In this document: piece by piece, positions 11,379-21,479 of the stretch | How positions within the stretch are numbered: position 1 is the stretch's first letter | Layout of the letters: each line of letters starts with the position of its first letter | DNA from: Gemmatimonas sp. | GTDB lineage: Bacteria > Gemmatimonadota > Gemmatimonadetes > Gemmatimonadales > Gemmatimonadaceae | DNA length: 64,000 nt | Direction: 5' to 3' | NCBI GenBank assembly: GCA_011390805.1 | Contig: JAABRT010000001.1 | Coordinates: 124,001-188,000, forward strand | Made by a program: the position numbers and the translations under genes | The notes under the pieces: model-generated | What the model saw: only the letters and a program-made list of their open reading frames with translations | What the model was told of the DNA's origin: nothing | Database searches by the model: none

Positions 11379-12212
11379 TCACAGCTCCGACGGACGGCGC
11401 GACAGCGCCCGGATTTCTTCGCGCAATGCGCGCAGTTCATCCCTGACCGCGGTGAGTTGCCTGGCTCCCGCAACTTCCGACTCGTCGCTATCAGCGTCTC
11501 GCCCCACAAAAAACGTTGCCAGCGCCGCGGTTACGTAGCCGAAGACGCCAAACGCGTAGAGCGCCAGAAAAACGCACAGCACGCGCCCCTCTCCGGTCTG
11601 CGGCCAGAACTCCGAGCCAAGTGTGGTCATGATCATCGCGGTCCACCACAACGATTCGCCGTAGCTGTGCGGTCCCCCAGCCACTTCGTTTTCAAACGCG
11701 TACATGCCGGCCGCGCCGGCCAGCGTCACGAGCAGTGTAAGGGCGAATACATACGCAAAACCCCGTCGCGTCAGACTCTCGCCCAGCGCTTTCATGCCGC
11801 GGTTCAGCGAACTGACTACGCGAAACAGACGCAATCCACGCCCTGCCCTGGCCAGACGCAACAACCGAAACACGCGGAACACGCGGAATACGCGCAGTGC
11901 AGGCACGACCAATGAAATGACAGTCAGCCAGTTTTTCCTGAGATAGTCGGTCTTGTCGGGGGCCAGGGTCAACGTCACCACAAAATCGATAATGAACACG
12001 ATCCAGATGGTGGTGCCCAGAAAATTGAACAACGCGCTTTCGTCGCGAACCAGCTCCAGAATCAGCAGCAGCAGCCAGACGAACGCGAGTACAAGCATGG
12101 GTGTCTCCAGCCAATCCTCCACACGCCGCAGCAGCTCGTACCGTTCCCGTTTCAGCTCCACCTGATTGGTGGCGTGCTGGTCCCCCTGCTCGCTCGAACG
12201 CTTGTCGTTCAT
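11379..12212 (-). CDS. Voltage-gated-type ion transporter (potassium channel family)
   Basis: S4-like RVFRVFRVFRLLRLARAGRGLRLFR and pore segment SLWWTAMIMTTLGSEFWPQTGEG. Confidence 0.85.
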   Translation of the reverse strand: MNDKRSSEQGDQHATNQVELKRERYELLRRVEDWLETPMLVLAFVWLLLLILELVRDESALFNFLGTTIWIVFIIDFVVTLTLAPDKTDYLRKNWLTVISLVVPALRVFRVFRVFRLLRLARAGRGLRLFRVVSSLNRGMKALGESLTRRGFAYVFALTLLVTLAGAAGMYAFENEVAGGPHSYGESLWWTAMIMTTLGSEFWPQTGEGRVLCVFLALYAFGVFGYVTAALATFFVGRDADSDESEVAGARQLTAVRDELRALREEIRALSRRPSEL

Positions 12213-12466
12213 CGGTTGTCCTCTCGTATGAGTCACCCGTTTGCGTGTCTGCCGGCAAACGATGCAGGGGAGGTACCCCGCAGTCGGCACATCGAGTGGA
12301 GCACCAAAACGCGCAGGATGAGACTGAATACGAGAGAAAACTCTCCCCAATGTTGCGAACAGCTGAGCTCGCTGATACGCTGGGGGAGTGAGATGGTGCG
12401 CACCTCAAGATTCGAAAGGTTCGCTGCATCATCGTGACGACACTTCCTACCGACCGATAGCGACGC

Positions 12467-14476
12467 GTGATTCCACCAACAACCGGGCAGCAGCACTGGC
12501 TGACTAGTGCGCTTGGACAGTTGAACGATGTGGTGCTGGTGACCGAAGCTGAGCCGATTGATCTGCCCGGTCCGCGCATTGTCTACGCCAACGACACATT
12601 CGAACGGCAGACGGGTTATTCCGCGTCGGAGGTGATTGGGCAGTCACCACGGATCCTGCAGGGGCCGCGCTCCAGCCGCCTTGAGCTGCAGCGGTTGCGC
12701 AAGGCGCTTGAGCGCTGGGAGTCGTGCCGGATATGCATCACCAACTACCGGAAAGACGGGGTTCCGTTTGACGTCGAGTTTGACGTGATCCCCTTCGCAA
12801 ACGAAGAGGGCTGGTATACCCATTGGGTCTCGTTGCAGCGCGACGTTACCGAGCGAACGCTTGCCACTGAGGTTGTAAACGCCGCCACTTCGGTTGAGGC
12901 GCTTGTCCAAGGTGCGGGCGTGGAACTGGCTGAGTTTACCGGTGCGGATGGTTGCACGATCTGCACGCGTCATGCCCCCAATGAACCGTTTACCGTGCAG
13001 CACGTGCGGTATCGCGATGGGCGCGAAGCAGAGCAGCCAATCACGCCTCCGGCGGCACTGAAGACGGCGTTGGCCCGTGCCTTGGCGCTGCAAGGCGGTG
13101 TAGCTGATCATGATTTGTTTGAGCTCGACCTGAACGGACTGACGGTACGCGGCACCCGTCGCGCCACGGACGATGGGTGCGAAGTTCTCATATGCGTCTG
13201 GCGCAAAGCGCCGGGCCCGTGGGAGCTGGCCGATCAGTTGGTGCCTCCGGTTGTCGCCCGCGTGTTGGCCAAGTACGAGAGTCTGATGGCGCAACACGAT
13301 CGTGCGCGACTCACGCGGGAGCTGGAGCACGCGCGGAAGCTGGAGGCGGTGGGACGCATGGCAGGTGGCGTAGCGCATGACTTCAACAACTTGCTCACGG
13401 TGATTGTGGGCAATCTGGAGTTTCTGCGCGCGCAGCTCGCCGACCAGTTGGCAGACGAGCCCATGGAGTTGGGTGAGGTCCTGCACGCCGCCGAGCGTGC
13501 CCGTGGGCTGGTCGGGCAGCTGATGTCGATCAGTCATCGTATGCCCGGAGCGCGCGAGTCTGTGGATGTGGGTGCGCTGGTTGAGTCCACGGCCGTGCTG
13601 CTGCAACGCACCATCGGCGTTGAAATCGCTGTACGTACAGAGATCACGCAGGGCTCGCTGGTCATTGACGGGGACGCGACGTTACTGCGGCAGGCGCTGC
13701 TGAATCTGGCGCTCAACGCGCGTGACGCCATTGAATCGAGTGACAGTGCGTCGATGGAAGCGGAGCGTGGCACAATTACGCTCTCGGCGAGCGTCGTTTC
13801 ATTGAGCAAGACCGAAGCGCGTCGGTGGGCGCCATTGCGACCTGGAAAATGCGTGCAGCTGACGGTCAGCGATACAGGCCCCGGCATGAGTGACGAGATT
13901 TTGGAGAAGGCCTTTGAACCGTTCTTCACCACAAAAGATGTAGGTCAGGGCACAGGGCTGGGCTTGTCGTCAGTGCTTGGCACAGTCAAGAACCTTGGCG
14001 GAGCAGTTCGCCTTGAGGCGGCAGAGCCACACGGCGTGCTCGCGCGCATGCGCTTTCCGCTCGGGTCACTTGCCGCACCCCGCAATAGCGTGGAGCAGTT
14101 GTCAGCCGCTGCCGCACGACCACTCACTGTGCTGGTAGTGGACGATGAAGAAGCGGTACGCAAAGTATGTGTTCGCGTATTGCAGTCTGCCGGTCATCGC
14201 GTACTTGAAGCGGAACACGGCGAGCAGGCCCTGCAGCAACTCAAATCAGGTGACGCTGCGATTGATGGTGTCGTGACCGATGTGCGCATGCCTGTAATGG
14301 GCGGTATTGCAATGGCCCGCGAAATCAGGCGCACCCATCCGTCGCTGCCAATCCTGTTCATGAGCGGCAACGTTGAGCCGGGGTTTCTGCATGAGTTCGG
14401 ACCGACCGCCGCCATGCTCAGCAAACCGTTTGCTGCCCGCAGCCTGTTGAAAGCGCTGGGTGATCTGGCGAAATAG
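12467..14476 (+). CDS. PAS-domain hybrid histidine kinase with C-terminal receiver
   Basis: H-box VAHDFNNLLTVIVGN; DTGPGMS; TKDVGQGTGLGLSSV; receiver VLVVDDEEAVRKV...VVTDVRMPVMGG. Confidence 0.92.
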   Translation: MIPPTTGQQHWLTSALGQLNDVVLVTEAEPIDLPGPRIVYANDTFERQTGYSASEVIGQSPRILQGPRSSRLELQRLRKALERWESCRICITNYRKDGVPFDVEFDVIPFANEEGWYTHWVSLQRDVTERTLATEVVNAATSVEALVQGAGVELAEFTGADGCTICTRHAPNEPFTVQHVRYRDGREAEQPITPPAALKTALARALALQGGVADHDLFELDLNGLTVRGTRRATDDGCEVLICVWRKAPGPWELADQLVPPVVARVLAKYESLMAQHDRARLTRELEHARKLEAVGRMAGGVAHDFNNLLTVIVGNLEFLRAQLADQLADEPMELGEVLHAAERARGLVGQLMSISHRMPGARESVDVGALVESTAVLLQRTIGVEIAVRTEITQGSLVIDGDATLLRQALLNLALNARDAIESSDSASMEAERGTITLSASVVSLSKTEARRWAPLRPGKCVQLTVSDTGPGMSDEILEKAFEPFFTTKDVGQGTGLGLSSVLGTVKNLGGAVRLEAAEPHGVLARMRFPLGSLAAPRNSVEQLSAAAARPLTVLVVDDEEAVRKVCVRVLQSAGHRVLEAEHGEQALQQLKSGDAAIDGVVTDVRMPVMGGIAMAREIRRTHPSLPILFMSGNVEPGFLHEFGPTAAMLSKPFAARSLLKALGDLAK

Positions 14477-14493
14477 CCCACCACCCCGAAGGG

Positions 14494-16611
14494 TCAGGAA
14501 TCGAGCACGAGGCGCACGGTAGAGAGCAGCGTTTCGGCTGTATACGGCTTGGGCAGAAACTCCCGTACGCGGGACTGTGGTACGCGAATCGCATTGCCGT
14601 GATCAGGAATACCACTGGCCGCGATAATCCGTGCGCTGGCATCCATGCGCTGGATCACCTCAATGAGCGCGCCGCCATCCATGACCGGCATCATCATGTC
14701 GGTGAGTACCAACTTGATGTTGTCGCGATGGGCTGCAAAAACGGCGACCCCCTCGGCACCGTCGGACGCCGTCAGCACCTGATACCCGAATGTCTCAAGC
14801 GTGTGTTGCGTGATGCCCCGTACCGCCGCTTCATCGTCAACCACGAGAATCAGCTCGCCGTTGCCGCGCGGTACCGTGCTCACCCGTCGCTCATCCAGCT
14901 GCATATCCGTAACGGCAGCCGCCGGTAGATACACACGAAACCAGCTGCCTACATCCTGCTCGCTCGATGCACGCATGAAGCCGCCGTGGCTTTTGACAAT
15001 TGCCACACTGGTGGAGAGTCCGAGCCCTGTACCTTTGCCCTGCTCTTTCGTAGTGAAGAATGGCTCAAAAATCCGTTCGAGCACGCGCGGTGACATACCA
15101 AGGCCGGTATCTGCGATCTCGGCCAGAACGTATGATCCCGGAATCACCTCTGTACTCATGCCGGCGTACTGTGCATCGAGCAGCACTTCAGATACCCTGA
15201 TTGTAATTGTCCCACCCAACGGCATCGCGTCACGGGCGTTTACACACAGGTTTACGAACACCTGATGCAGCTGCGTGGAATCGCCGAGCACCGGCGGGAT
15301 GTTGCCGGAAATCTCGGTGCGAATGACAATGTTTCGAGGGAATGTTTCGCGTGCAATTTTTTGCACTTCGTGTATCAGTGCCGGCAGTTGCACGTGCACA
15401 CGTTTGCCTTCTGTGCCACGTGCGAACGTGAGGACCTGTCGCACCATATCGGCGCCGCGTTTTGCGGCCTGTTCAATGCCGTCAACCAACTCCAGGCGTT
15501 CATCATCAGTGTCCGTCATGCGCAGCATTTCGGTGGACATCAGAATCGGTGTGAGCACGTTGTTGAGATCGTGTGCAATGCCACCCGCCAAAGTGCCCAC
15601 GCTTTCCATTCGCTGTGCACGCAAGAACTGCTGTTCCAACCGTTTTTGCTCGCTGATGTCCTGCAATGCCCCTTCCAGCGCCACGATCTCACCCATGTCG
15701 TTGCGCTGGGCCTGACCAATGGCGCGCGCCCACCGGTGCTCGTTGCCGTCGATTACCTGCACTTCGATATCAAACGGGACGCCGTATTCGGCGCATTCAG
15801 TGAAGACCTCGCGTATCATGTCGTGTTGCGCGGGGTCGTACATCTGCAACGCCTGCGAGGTGGTAGGCGTCGTACCGGCCGGCACTCCGTGAATGGCGCA
15901 CACCTGATCGGACCAGGTCACCGTGTAACGGGGAAGCTCAATGCGCCAGCCACCGATACGCCCCATGCGCTCAGCGAGCAACTGAAGTGTGCGGCTCTCG
16001 CGCAGCGCTTGTTCGCTCGCTTGCAACGCCGTCTCCGACGCCCGCTTCTCGGTAACATCGAGGTGCATGACCACCGCCCCGCGAATCCGCTCGTCGCGTA
16101 CCGGGGTGATCATCACGCGAAACCAGCGTCGCTCGGTCGGGGAGTCGCACGGATACTCCAGCGCGAACGACGCGATCTCACCGCGCAGGACAGCTTCAAG
16201 GCCTGACGCCACCTCGGCCGCCGATTCAGCGCCCAGCCCGGCCGCGTCGCGGGAAACGGCGAGGTAGCTCGTTCCTACGCCGTGCCCAGGGTCCTGCGAT
16301 TGATTGGCCTCGCCAAAGGCTTTCCACGCAGCATTAACCACGCGCACCACACCCTCGGCGTCCACCAGTGCAAGGTGCGCCGGCAGGGCGTCGAGGATCG
16401 CTCGTTGTGTGAGCGAGATGGCACGCTCCGCCTCGCGGCTCTGTACCAGCCGATCCTGCGCCTCATGCAACAGATAGGCCTCGCCGGTCCCGCTGACAAC
16501 GGCATCAAGCTGGCCTCCGGTCAATGACTGGAGCTCCTGCTCCGCATCACGGATCGTGCGAATCAGCGCCTCGATGCGCTCCGTAGAGTCAATGGTCTCC
16601 TGATGCGCCAC
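14494..16611 (-). CDS. PAS-domain hybrid histidine kinase with C-terminal receiver
   Basis: H-box IAHDLNNVLTPILMS; TTKEQGKGTGLGLS; receiver LILVVDDEAAVRG...LVLTDMMMPVMDG; abuts kaiB stop. Confidence 0.92.
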   Translation of the reverse strand: MAHQETIDSTERIEALIRTIRDAEQELQSLTGGQLDAVVSGTGEAYLLHEAQDRLVQSREAERAISLTQRAILDALPAHLALVDAEGVVRVVNAAWKAFGEANQSQDPGHGVGTSYLAVSRDAAGLGAESAAEVASGLEAVLRGEIASFALEYPCDSPTERRWFRVMITPVRDERIRGAVVMHLDVTEKRASETALQASEQALRESRTLQLLAERMGRIGGWRIELPRYTVTWSDQVCAIHGVPAGTTPTTSQALQMYDPAQHDMIREVFTECAEYGVPFDIEVQVIDGNEHRWARAIGQAQRNDMGEIVALEGALQDISEQKRLEQQFLRAQRMESVGTLAGGIAHDLNNVLTPILMSTEMLRMTDTDDERLELVDGIEQAAKRGADMVRQVLTFARGTEGKRVHVQLPALIHEVQKIARETFPRNIVIRTEISGNIPPVLGDSTQLHQVFVNLCVNARDAMPLGGTITIRVSEVLLDAQYAGMSTEVIPGSYVLAEIADTGLGMSPRVLERIFEPFFTTKEQGKGTGLGLSTSVAIVKSHGGFMRASSEQDVGSWFRVYLPAAAVTDMQLDERRVSTVPRGNGELILVVDDEAAVRGITQHTLETFGYQVLTASDGAEGVAVFAAHRDNIKLVLTDMMMPVMDGGALIEVIQRMDASARIIAASGIPDHGNAIRVPQSRVREFLPKPYTAETLLSTVRLVLDS

Positions 16612-16896
16612 TTAGAACGACCCCACACCAAGCGCGCGTGCCAGTACCACAGGCTCGCCGAGATTGCCGATAATCGTGCGCACCGGTGCGGGCGCCAGTT
16701 TCACCAGTGTGGGCGTCAACAACACGCGATCCGTGAGCGCGCGCCCGGGCTCGCGGATCACGTCTACAACTTCCAGCTGATATTGATCGGCCAGGTGCTC
16801 GGCGCAAAAGGCCTGCAATCGCTCAACCGCCAGCTGGGAGTTGGGCGCGTCGCCCGCGACGTACAGCCGGAGCGCTACACGCGAGCGTTTGGTCAT
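16612..16896 (-). CDS. kaiB: KaiB-domain protein
   Basis: 94 aa; LRLYVAGDAPNSQLAVERLQAFCAEHLADQYQLEVVDVIREPGRALTDRVLLTPTLVKLAPAPVRTIIGNL. Confidence 0.88.
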   Translation of the reverse strand: MTKRSRVALRLYVAGDAPNSQLAVERLQAFCAEHLADQYQLEVVDVIREPGRALTDRVLLTPTLVKLAPAPVRTIIGNLGEPVVLARALGVGSF

Positions 16897-18671
16897 GTCG
16901 CGCGACCTCCACCGCGGCGGCGAATCCGATCCATTCGGTTGGCAGAGCGACCTTCGTCGGCCAGGCGCTCTGTATCCTGCAGGAACGCAATTTCCCCGTC
17001 GTGCAGCGCGAGCTCGCGCTGAAGTGCACTGATGCGGGCGGCAAGGTCTGCACGCTCGTGGGCGGCCTGCAAACTGCGGCGTCGGCGCTCGGCCAACCGT
17101 CGTGCCGAGTCGGCCGTATCAGCCTGCTCACGCTGCAAACGCAGAGAACCCATCAGGACTTCGCCTTCGGCGGTGTAGACATCCTCCAGCGAGACCCCGC
17201 GTGACGAGAGCACCAATTCTCTGACCTGATTGGAGTGTGCCGTGCCACGGGACTTTACAACCGTGAGCGCACGGTTTCGCTCCCCGGAGTGCACCACGTA
17301 GGTGAGATGGATCCAGGTATCGGCAATGGTAGATATCTGCAGGCGCGACGCCTCCGTGCTGCTGCCCGAGCTTTCGAGCAAACTGGTACAGAACACGGTG
17401 ATGCCCTGCGTTTTGGCCAACAGAATCAGGCGCGCTACCACGCTGTGGGCGGTGAACTCATTTCCCTGCTGCCCAAGTGCAGAAATCGGGTCGATTACCA
17501 ACGCGGTAGGGTTGTGCTCTTCGATCATAGTGCGGATGTCGAGCAGATGCGCTTCGGCGCTTGCTTCGGCGGCGTGCCGCGTTTCAATGCGCAACAATCC
17601 GGACCGCACGTATCGACCAAGCCGCACTTTCACGGAGGCCAGGTTTCGCACCAACTCGGCACGCGACGAATCAAAGCTCACAAACAGCGCGCGCTCGCCG
17701 CGGGCACAGCATGATTCAACGAACGCTCCACCGAGTGTGGTTTTGGCCGTTCCCGGCGCGCCCGTGACGAGCACACTCGCACCCGCGTGATATCCGCCCG
17801 CGAGCATGGCATCAAGATCCGCCATGCCGGTGGACACCCGGGTGGTGCTGGCGGTTTTCGACGACTGGGCAATCGATATGCCGGCCACCTGCATGCCGTT
17901 CGCACCGATAATGAGCGGGAACGCATTTTCGGCAAAGCCGGAGCCACGGTACTTCTGAATCCGAACGCTGCGCTGCGAAACGCCTTCCACATCATGGTGG
18001 CGCAGCGACACCACGCAGTCGGCCATAAACGGCAGAAAGCCGAGCGCGCCGCCGGGCAGTTCCCCGCTCGACGTCGCGCGTGCCGTCATGAGCACGGTTG
18101 CATCACGCGTCAGCAACCATTCGTTGAGACGGGTGATCTCGCGCTGTGCCGCAGAGCCGTCTCCCACCCAGGAGAGCAGCACATCGAGTGAGTCGAGCAC
18201 AATGCGCTTGGCACCCATCTGCGCCGCGCGCGCATCAAGAGCGGCGAGCAGTCCCTGCAAATCGGCATCGCCCGAGTTGATCACATCGGGCGACGGTTGC
18301 GCGTCAATGAAGAACAGCTTCTTGCGCTGCAGCGCTTCAAGATCCCAGCCAAATGAGGCGGCATTTGCGACGATGCGCTCAGCACTTTCCTCGAAGGCCA
18401 CAAAGATACCCGGCTCGTTACGCTCGCGAGCGCCGTGCACAAGGGTCTGCAAGGCGAGCACTGATTTGCCACACCCGGGACCACCGGTAATCAGTGTCGC
18501 GCGGCCGCGGGGGATTCCACCGCCGGTGATTTCGTCCAGCCCGGCGATTCCCGTGGGCGATTTGGTAATGCTCAGTTGTTTTCGCTTCCCTAAGCGGTGG
18601 TGTCGACGTGTCGCAGGCCAAATGTTGCCATTCGCACAGTGGTGAGACACCCAATGTGACATGCCGCACAA
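16893..18671 (-). CDS. kaiC: KaiC-like double-RecA ATPase
   Basis: Two Walker A motifs (GGPGCGKS, GAPGTAKT); FEES in CI; LQISTIADT phosphosite region; ATGA overlap with kaiB. True start may be internal (ITKSPTGIAGLDEI). Confidence 0.9.
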   Translation of the reverse strand: MCGMSHWVSHHCANGNIWPATRRHHRLGKRKQLSITKSPTGIAGLDEITGGGIPRGRATLITGGPGCGKSVLALQTLVHGARERNEPGIFVAFEESAERIVANAASFGWDLEALQRKKLFFIDAQPSPDVINSGDADLQGLLAALDARAAQMGAKRIVLDSLDVLLSWVGDGSAAQREITRLNEWLLTRDATVLMTARATSSGELPGGALGFLPFMADCVVSLRHHDVEGVSQRSVRIQKYRGSGFAENAFPLIIGANGMQVAGISIAQSSKTASTTRVSTGMADLDAMLAGGYHAGASVLVTGAPGTAKTTLGGAFVESCCARGERALFVSFDSSRAELVRNLASVKVRLGRYVRSGLLRIETRHAAEASAEAHLLDIRTMIEEHNPTALVIDPISALGQQGNEFTAHSVVARLILLAKTQGITVFCTSLLESSGSSTEASRLQISTIADTWIHLTYVVHSGERNRALTVVKSRGTAHSNQVRELVLSSRGVSLEDVYTAEGEVLMGSLRLQREQADTADSARRLAERRRRSLQAAHERADLAARISALQRELALHDGEIAFLQDTERLADEGRSANRMDRIRRRGGGRAT

Positions 18672-18723
18672 ACAGAGGGAAGCGTTTCAGGGCCGGCAGA
18701 GCTGGCCCCGGATACCGCCCTGG

Positions 18724-19980
18724 CTACGCTTTCGTGTCGGCAAGTCGGCGTACAAACTGAACAGCGCTCTGCGGTCGACGCTGTGCCAGAAGATCGATGC
18801 CGTACGCCAGCAGCTCAATCGGCGCCGCGTTCGCCGTAGCGCTGGCACAAAACCGCACCAGCGCGTTTGCCACATCGAGCGTTTCGAAACGTGCCACACA
18901 GTCAAGTAACGCGCGCTGCACCGTTCGGTCGGCCTCCTCACGAAGGGCCCGGCTCACGGCGTCCGCGCACGGCGGCTGTTCACGGTGTTTCCACGCGCTC
19001 CACGCCGTGGCGCGCACATCGGCCGATCGATCGGTCGCGGCGGCGAGCAGCGACTCACTCGCTTTATCTGACGGAAATCGGCCCAGCGAATTGACCGCCG
19101 CGACACGTACGCGCGGGTCCTCATGTTTTAGCAGCGCTGTAAGCGCCGCGTCTGCTCCCTTGACCTGGAGCTCACCCAGCAGCGAAGCAGCGTTTCGCAC
19201 CACGAACCAGGTGGGGTGCGCAAGCAGCGTGACGAGGTACTGGTGCCCGACGTTCAGCAGCGCCACCGTCTCAAACAGAATCCGACGCTGACTGCCGCTG
19301 GTGGCGTTGGCCAGCGTGACGAGCAGTGACCTGACCGCACGCTCGCCGGCCAGCCGCAGCACGGTGAGCAAAGGGCTTCCTTCATTGACCAACGCGCCCC
19401 GCGCGACCGCGTCGGACAACGTATCGAGCTCCTCGTCAGTGACGTCGCGCTGCAGCGCACCGCTTGCTGAAACGATTTCCGTCAGCAGCGCGGTGACATC
19501 GTAGCATGACTCATCCGGCGCCGGCACCGTGACTTCTGAAATATCGACGTGGATATGCCAGGCGCCCCGTTCGAGCCACAGTTTTGCAAACGGAATGTCA
19601 CCTGCCGGACCAGCGAGCAACGCGAGGAAGTGCAGCAACTCTGCACCACTCGCCTCCCGGTGAAAGTGTATCTGCTGAACTCCGTTTTGCTTGAGCTGGG
19701 ACAACCACGCCGCGTCTGCCATTGGCGCCACCGACTGCTTGTTCGCCAACACCGAATCGCCGGAGTGTTCGAGCAGCAGGTCGTGATGTCGCAGCGATGC
19801 CACGGCCTGCGTCAACAGCGGCGCAAGTGCCGAGCCGCTGGCGCCGAGTGTGAGATGTTCAAGCAACTGCGCCGTGACGACAGCGAAGTGCACCGCATGT
19901 TGTGATGCGGTGTCGGACTGCACGCCTGACGAATGTGGAGTTACGCTGGATGATGGAGCGACCGCAGCGGACATGAGCAT
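18724..19980 (-). CDS. HEAT-repeat protein
   Basis: HEAT-like repeats (LLKHEDPRVRVAAVNSLGRFPSDKASESLLAAATDRSADVRATAWSAW); start near the stop of the upstream GGDEF gene. Confidence 0.75.
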   Translation of the reverse strand: MLMSAAVAPSSSVTPHSSGVQSDTASQHAVHFAVVTAQLLEHLTLGASGSALAPLLTQAVASLRHHDLLLEHSGDSVLANKQSVAPMADAAWLSQLKQNGVQQIHFHREASGAELLHFLALLAGPAGDIPFAKLWLERGAWHIHVDISEVTVPAPDESCYDVTALLTEIVSASGALQRDVTDEELDTLSDAVARGALVNEGSPLLTVLRLAGERAVRSLLVTLANATSGSQRRILFETVALLNVGHQYLVTLLAHPTWFVVRNAASLLGELQVKGADAALTALLKHEDPRVRVAAVNSLGRFPSDKASESLLAAATDRSADVRATAWSAWKHREQPPCADAVSRALREEADRTVQRALLDCVARFETLDVANALVRFCASATANAAPIELLAYGIDLLAQRRPQSAVQFVRRLADTKA

Positions 19981-19981
19981 G

Positions 19982-21103
19982 CTAACCGTTGGCGACAGCC
20001 GATTTGGAGGTTTGCATGCGCGCATCCATGGCGCGGTACATCTCGGCTTCTGCCTTGAGCAGCAACTTCGCGAACGGCAGCGGCGACGCTGCGCTGTATG
20101 TGGCGCACCCGATACTGAGCGTGAGTGCCGGGCCCGCGTAAAGTGCGTTGCGCGCGTTACGTGCGGCGAACGCCTCGCGAACTTCGGAAACAAAGGCGTG
20201 ACTTTGCACTTCATCGGCGCCGGACAATACGACGACGAACTCATCAACGCCAGCGCGTGCCACTACTCCCCGTTCGCCCGCAAGCTCGGCCAGCAGATCA
20301 CCCGTTTCGCGAATGCGTGCGTTGCCCTGCTCGTATCCGAATGTCTTGTTGAACGCACTGAATCCATCAATATCGGCGCTCACAACGCTATAACGCGGGT
20401 GAACCGCCGCGTCGGGTGCGAAGGTTGATTTCCCATATTCCAGCAAACCGCGGCTGTTCAGCAATCCTGTCATCTGATCGCACGTCGCTGACTGACCGTT
20501 GCTCTCCCTGTCGGCAGGACGCTGTGTCGCATGCGCCTCTATTTCAGCCATGGCAAGAGCGGCGATATCCTGCAGGATCGCCACCTGTTCGGCAGTCCAT
20601 TTTTTCGGTACACCGTCAATCGCGCACAGCGCACCCAACGTGTAACCGCCAGCGGTACGCAGCGGGACTCCCACGTACGAAATCACACCTAAACGGGAGA
20701 TCGCGAGATTGTCAGCCACTACCGGGGAGCGGAGCGCGTCTTCAATAATGACCGGTGCATCGTTCATCACGACATGTTGACAGAACGAATGTGACAAGGC
20801 GGTTCCACGCCGATCGCCAGCCCAGCCGGTAAGGCCGGTCAGTCCGGGAAAATGCTGACCGGCATTGTCCACCAACGACACCAGCGAAATCGGCACGTCG
20901 AGCAGCGCGCTGGCAATCCGTGTCAGACGGTCCAGCATAGGCGTTGCCGCGCCGTCAAGCAGTTGACTGCGACGGAGCGCTTCCAGGCGCAATGGATTGT
21001 TGAGCGACTGCTGTTTTTCAGCGGGCACGTTGCCTTTTATCCATGACTGTCGGGGAATACATGCCACCGGCCACCGGCCACCGGCCACCGGCCTCAGCGA
21101 CAA
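19982..21103 (-). CDS. GAF-GGDEF domain protein with degenerate GGDEF signature (GVDEF)
   Basis: GAF region LDRLTRIASALLDVPISLVSLVD...GVPLRTAGGYTLGALCAIDG; YSVVSADIDGFSAFNKTFGYEQGN...RAGVDEFVVVL; start codon uncertain. Confidence 0.8.
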   Translation of the reverse strand: MSLRPVAGGRWPVACIPRQSWIKGNVPAEKQQSLNNPLRLEALRRSQLLDGAATPMLDRLTRIASALLDVPISLVSLVDNAGQHFPGLTGLTGWAGDRRGTALSHSFCQHVVMNDAPVIIEDALRSPVVADNLAISRLGVISYVGVPLRTAGGYTLGALCAIDGVPKKWTAEQVAILQDIAALAMAEIEAHATQRPADRESNGQSATCDQMTGLLNSRGLLEYGKSTFAPDAAVHPRYSVVSADIDGFSAFNKTFGYEQGNARIRETGDLLAELAGERGVVARAGVDEFVVVLSGADEVQSHAFVSEVREAFAARNARNALYAGPALTLSIGCATYSAASPLPFAKLLLKAEAEMYRAMDARMQTSKSAVANG

Positions 21104-21230
21104 GACTGTTGTGCTGTCCCTTGTGCAACAATGCGCGAAGACGGCGGGCTACCCCTTGCGGGTAATGGACAGCCTGAAAGGTGGGCCGCATCGTGCGAGA
21201 GCGTCTTCTTCGTGACCTCTGCTCACCGAT

Positions 21231-21479
21231 ATGCTGCCATCGTCCGTCATCGTTATTGTCGCCACCGCTCTGCTCACGCTCGGCGCGGCGCTGCTGCTGT
21301 TCTGGTCGTGGCGCTCGGGATTCCTGACAAACTTCGATGCACAGTCACGTGTGATTTTCGACGGCCTCGATGTGCGACTGGAGCGGCCTTGGGAATCTGA
21401 ATCGTTGCGTCGCGACCGCGAAGCTGAGTACGGGGAACTGATCGAGCCTGCGGCGGGCGAGTGGGGCGGCGCGTCGTGA
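21231..21479 (+). CDS. ccoS: CcoS-like cbb3 oxidase assembly protein
   Basis: 82 aa, one TM, FWSWRSGFLTNFDAQSRVIFD; immediately upstream of ccoN. Confidence 0.6.
   Translation: MLPSSVIVIVATALLTLGAALLLFWSWRSGFLTNFDAQSRVIFDGLDVRLERPWESESLRRDREAEYGELIEPAAGEWGGAS

Noticed and set aside
15265-16206. 313-aa plus-strand ORF
   Set aside because: Antisense shadow of the hybrid histidine kinase; no recognisable domain.
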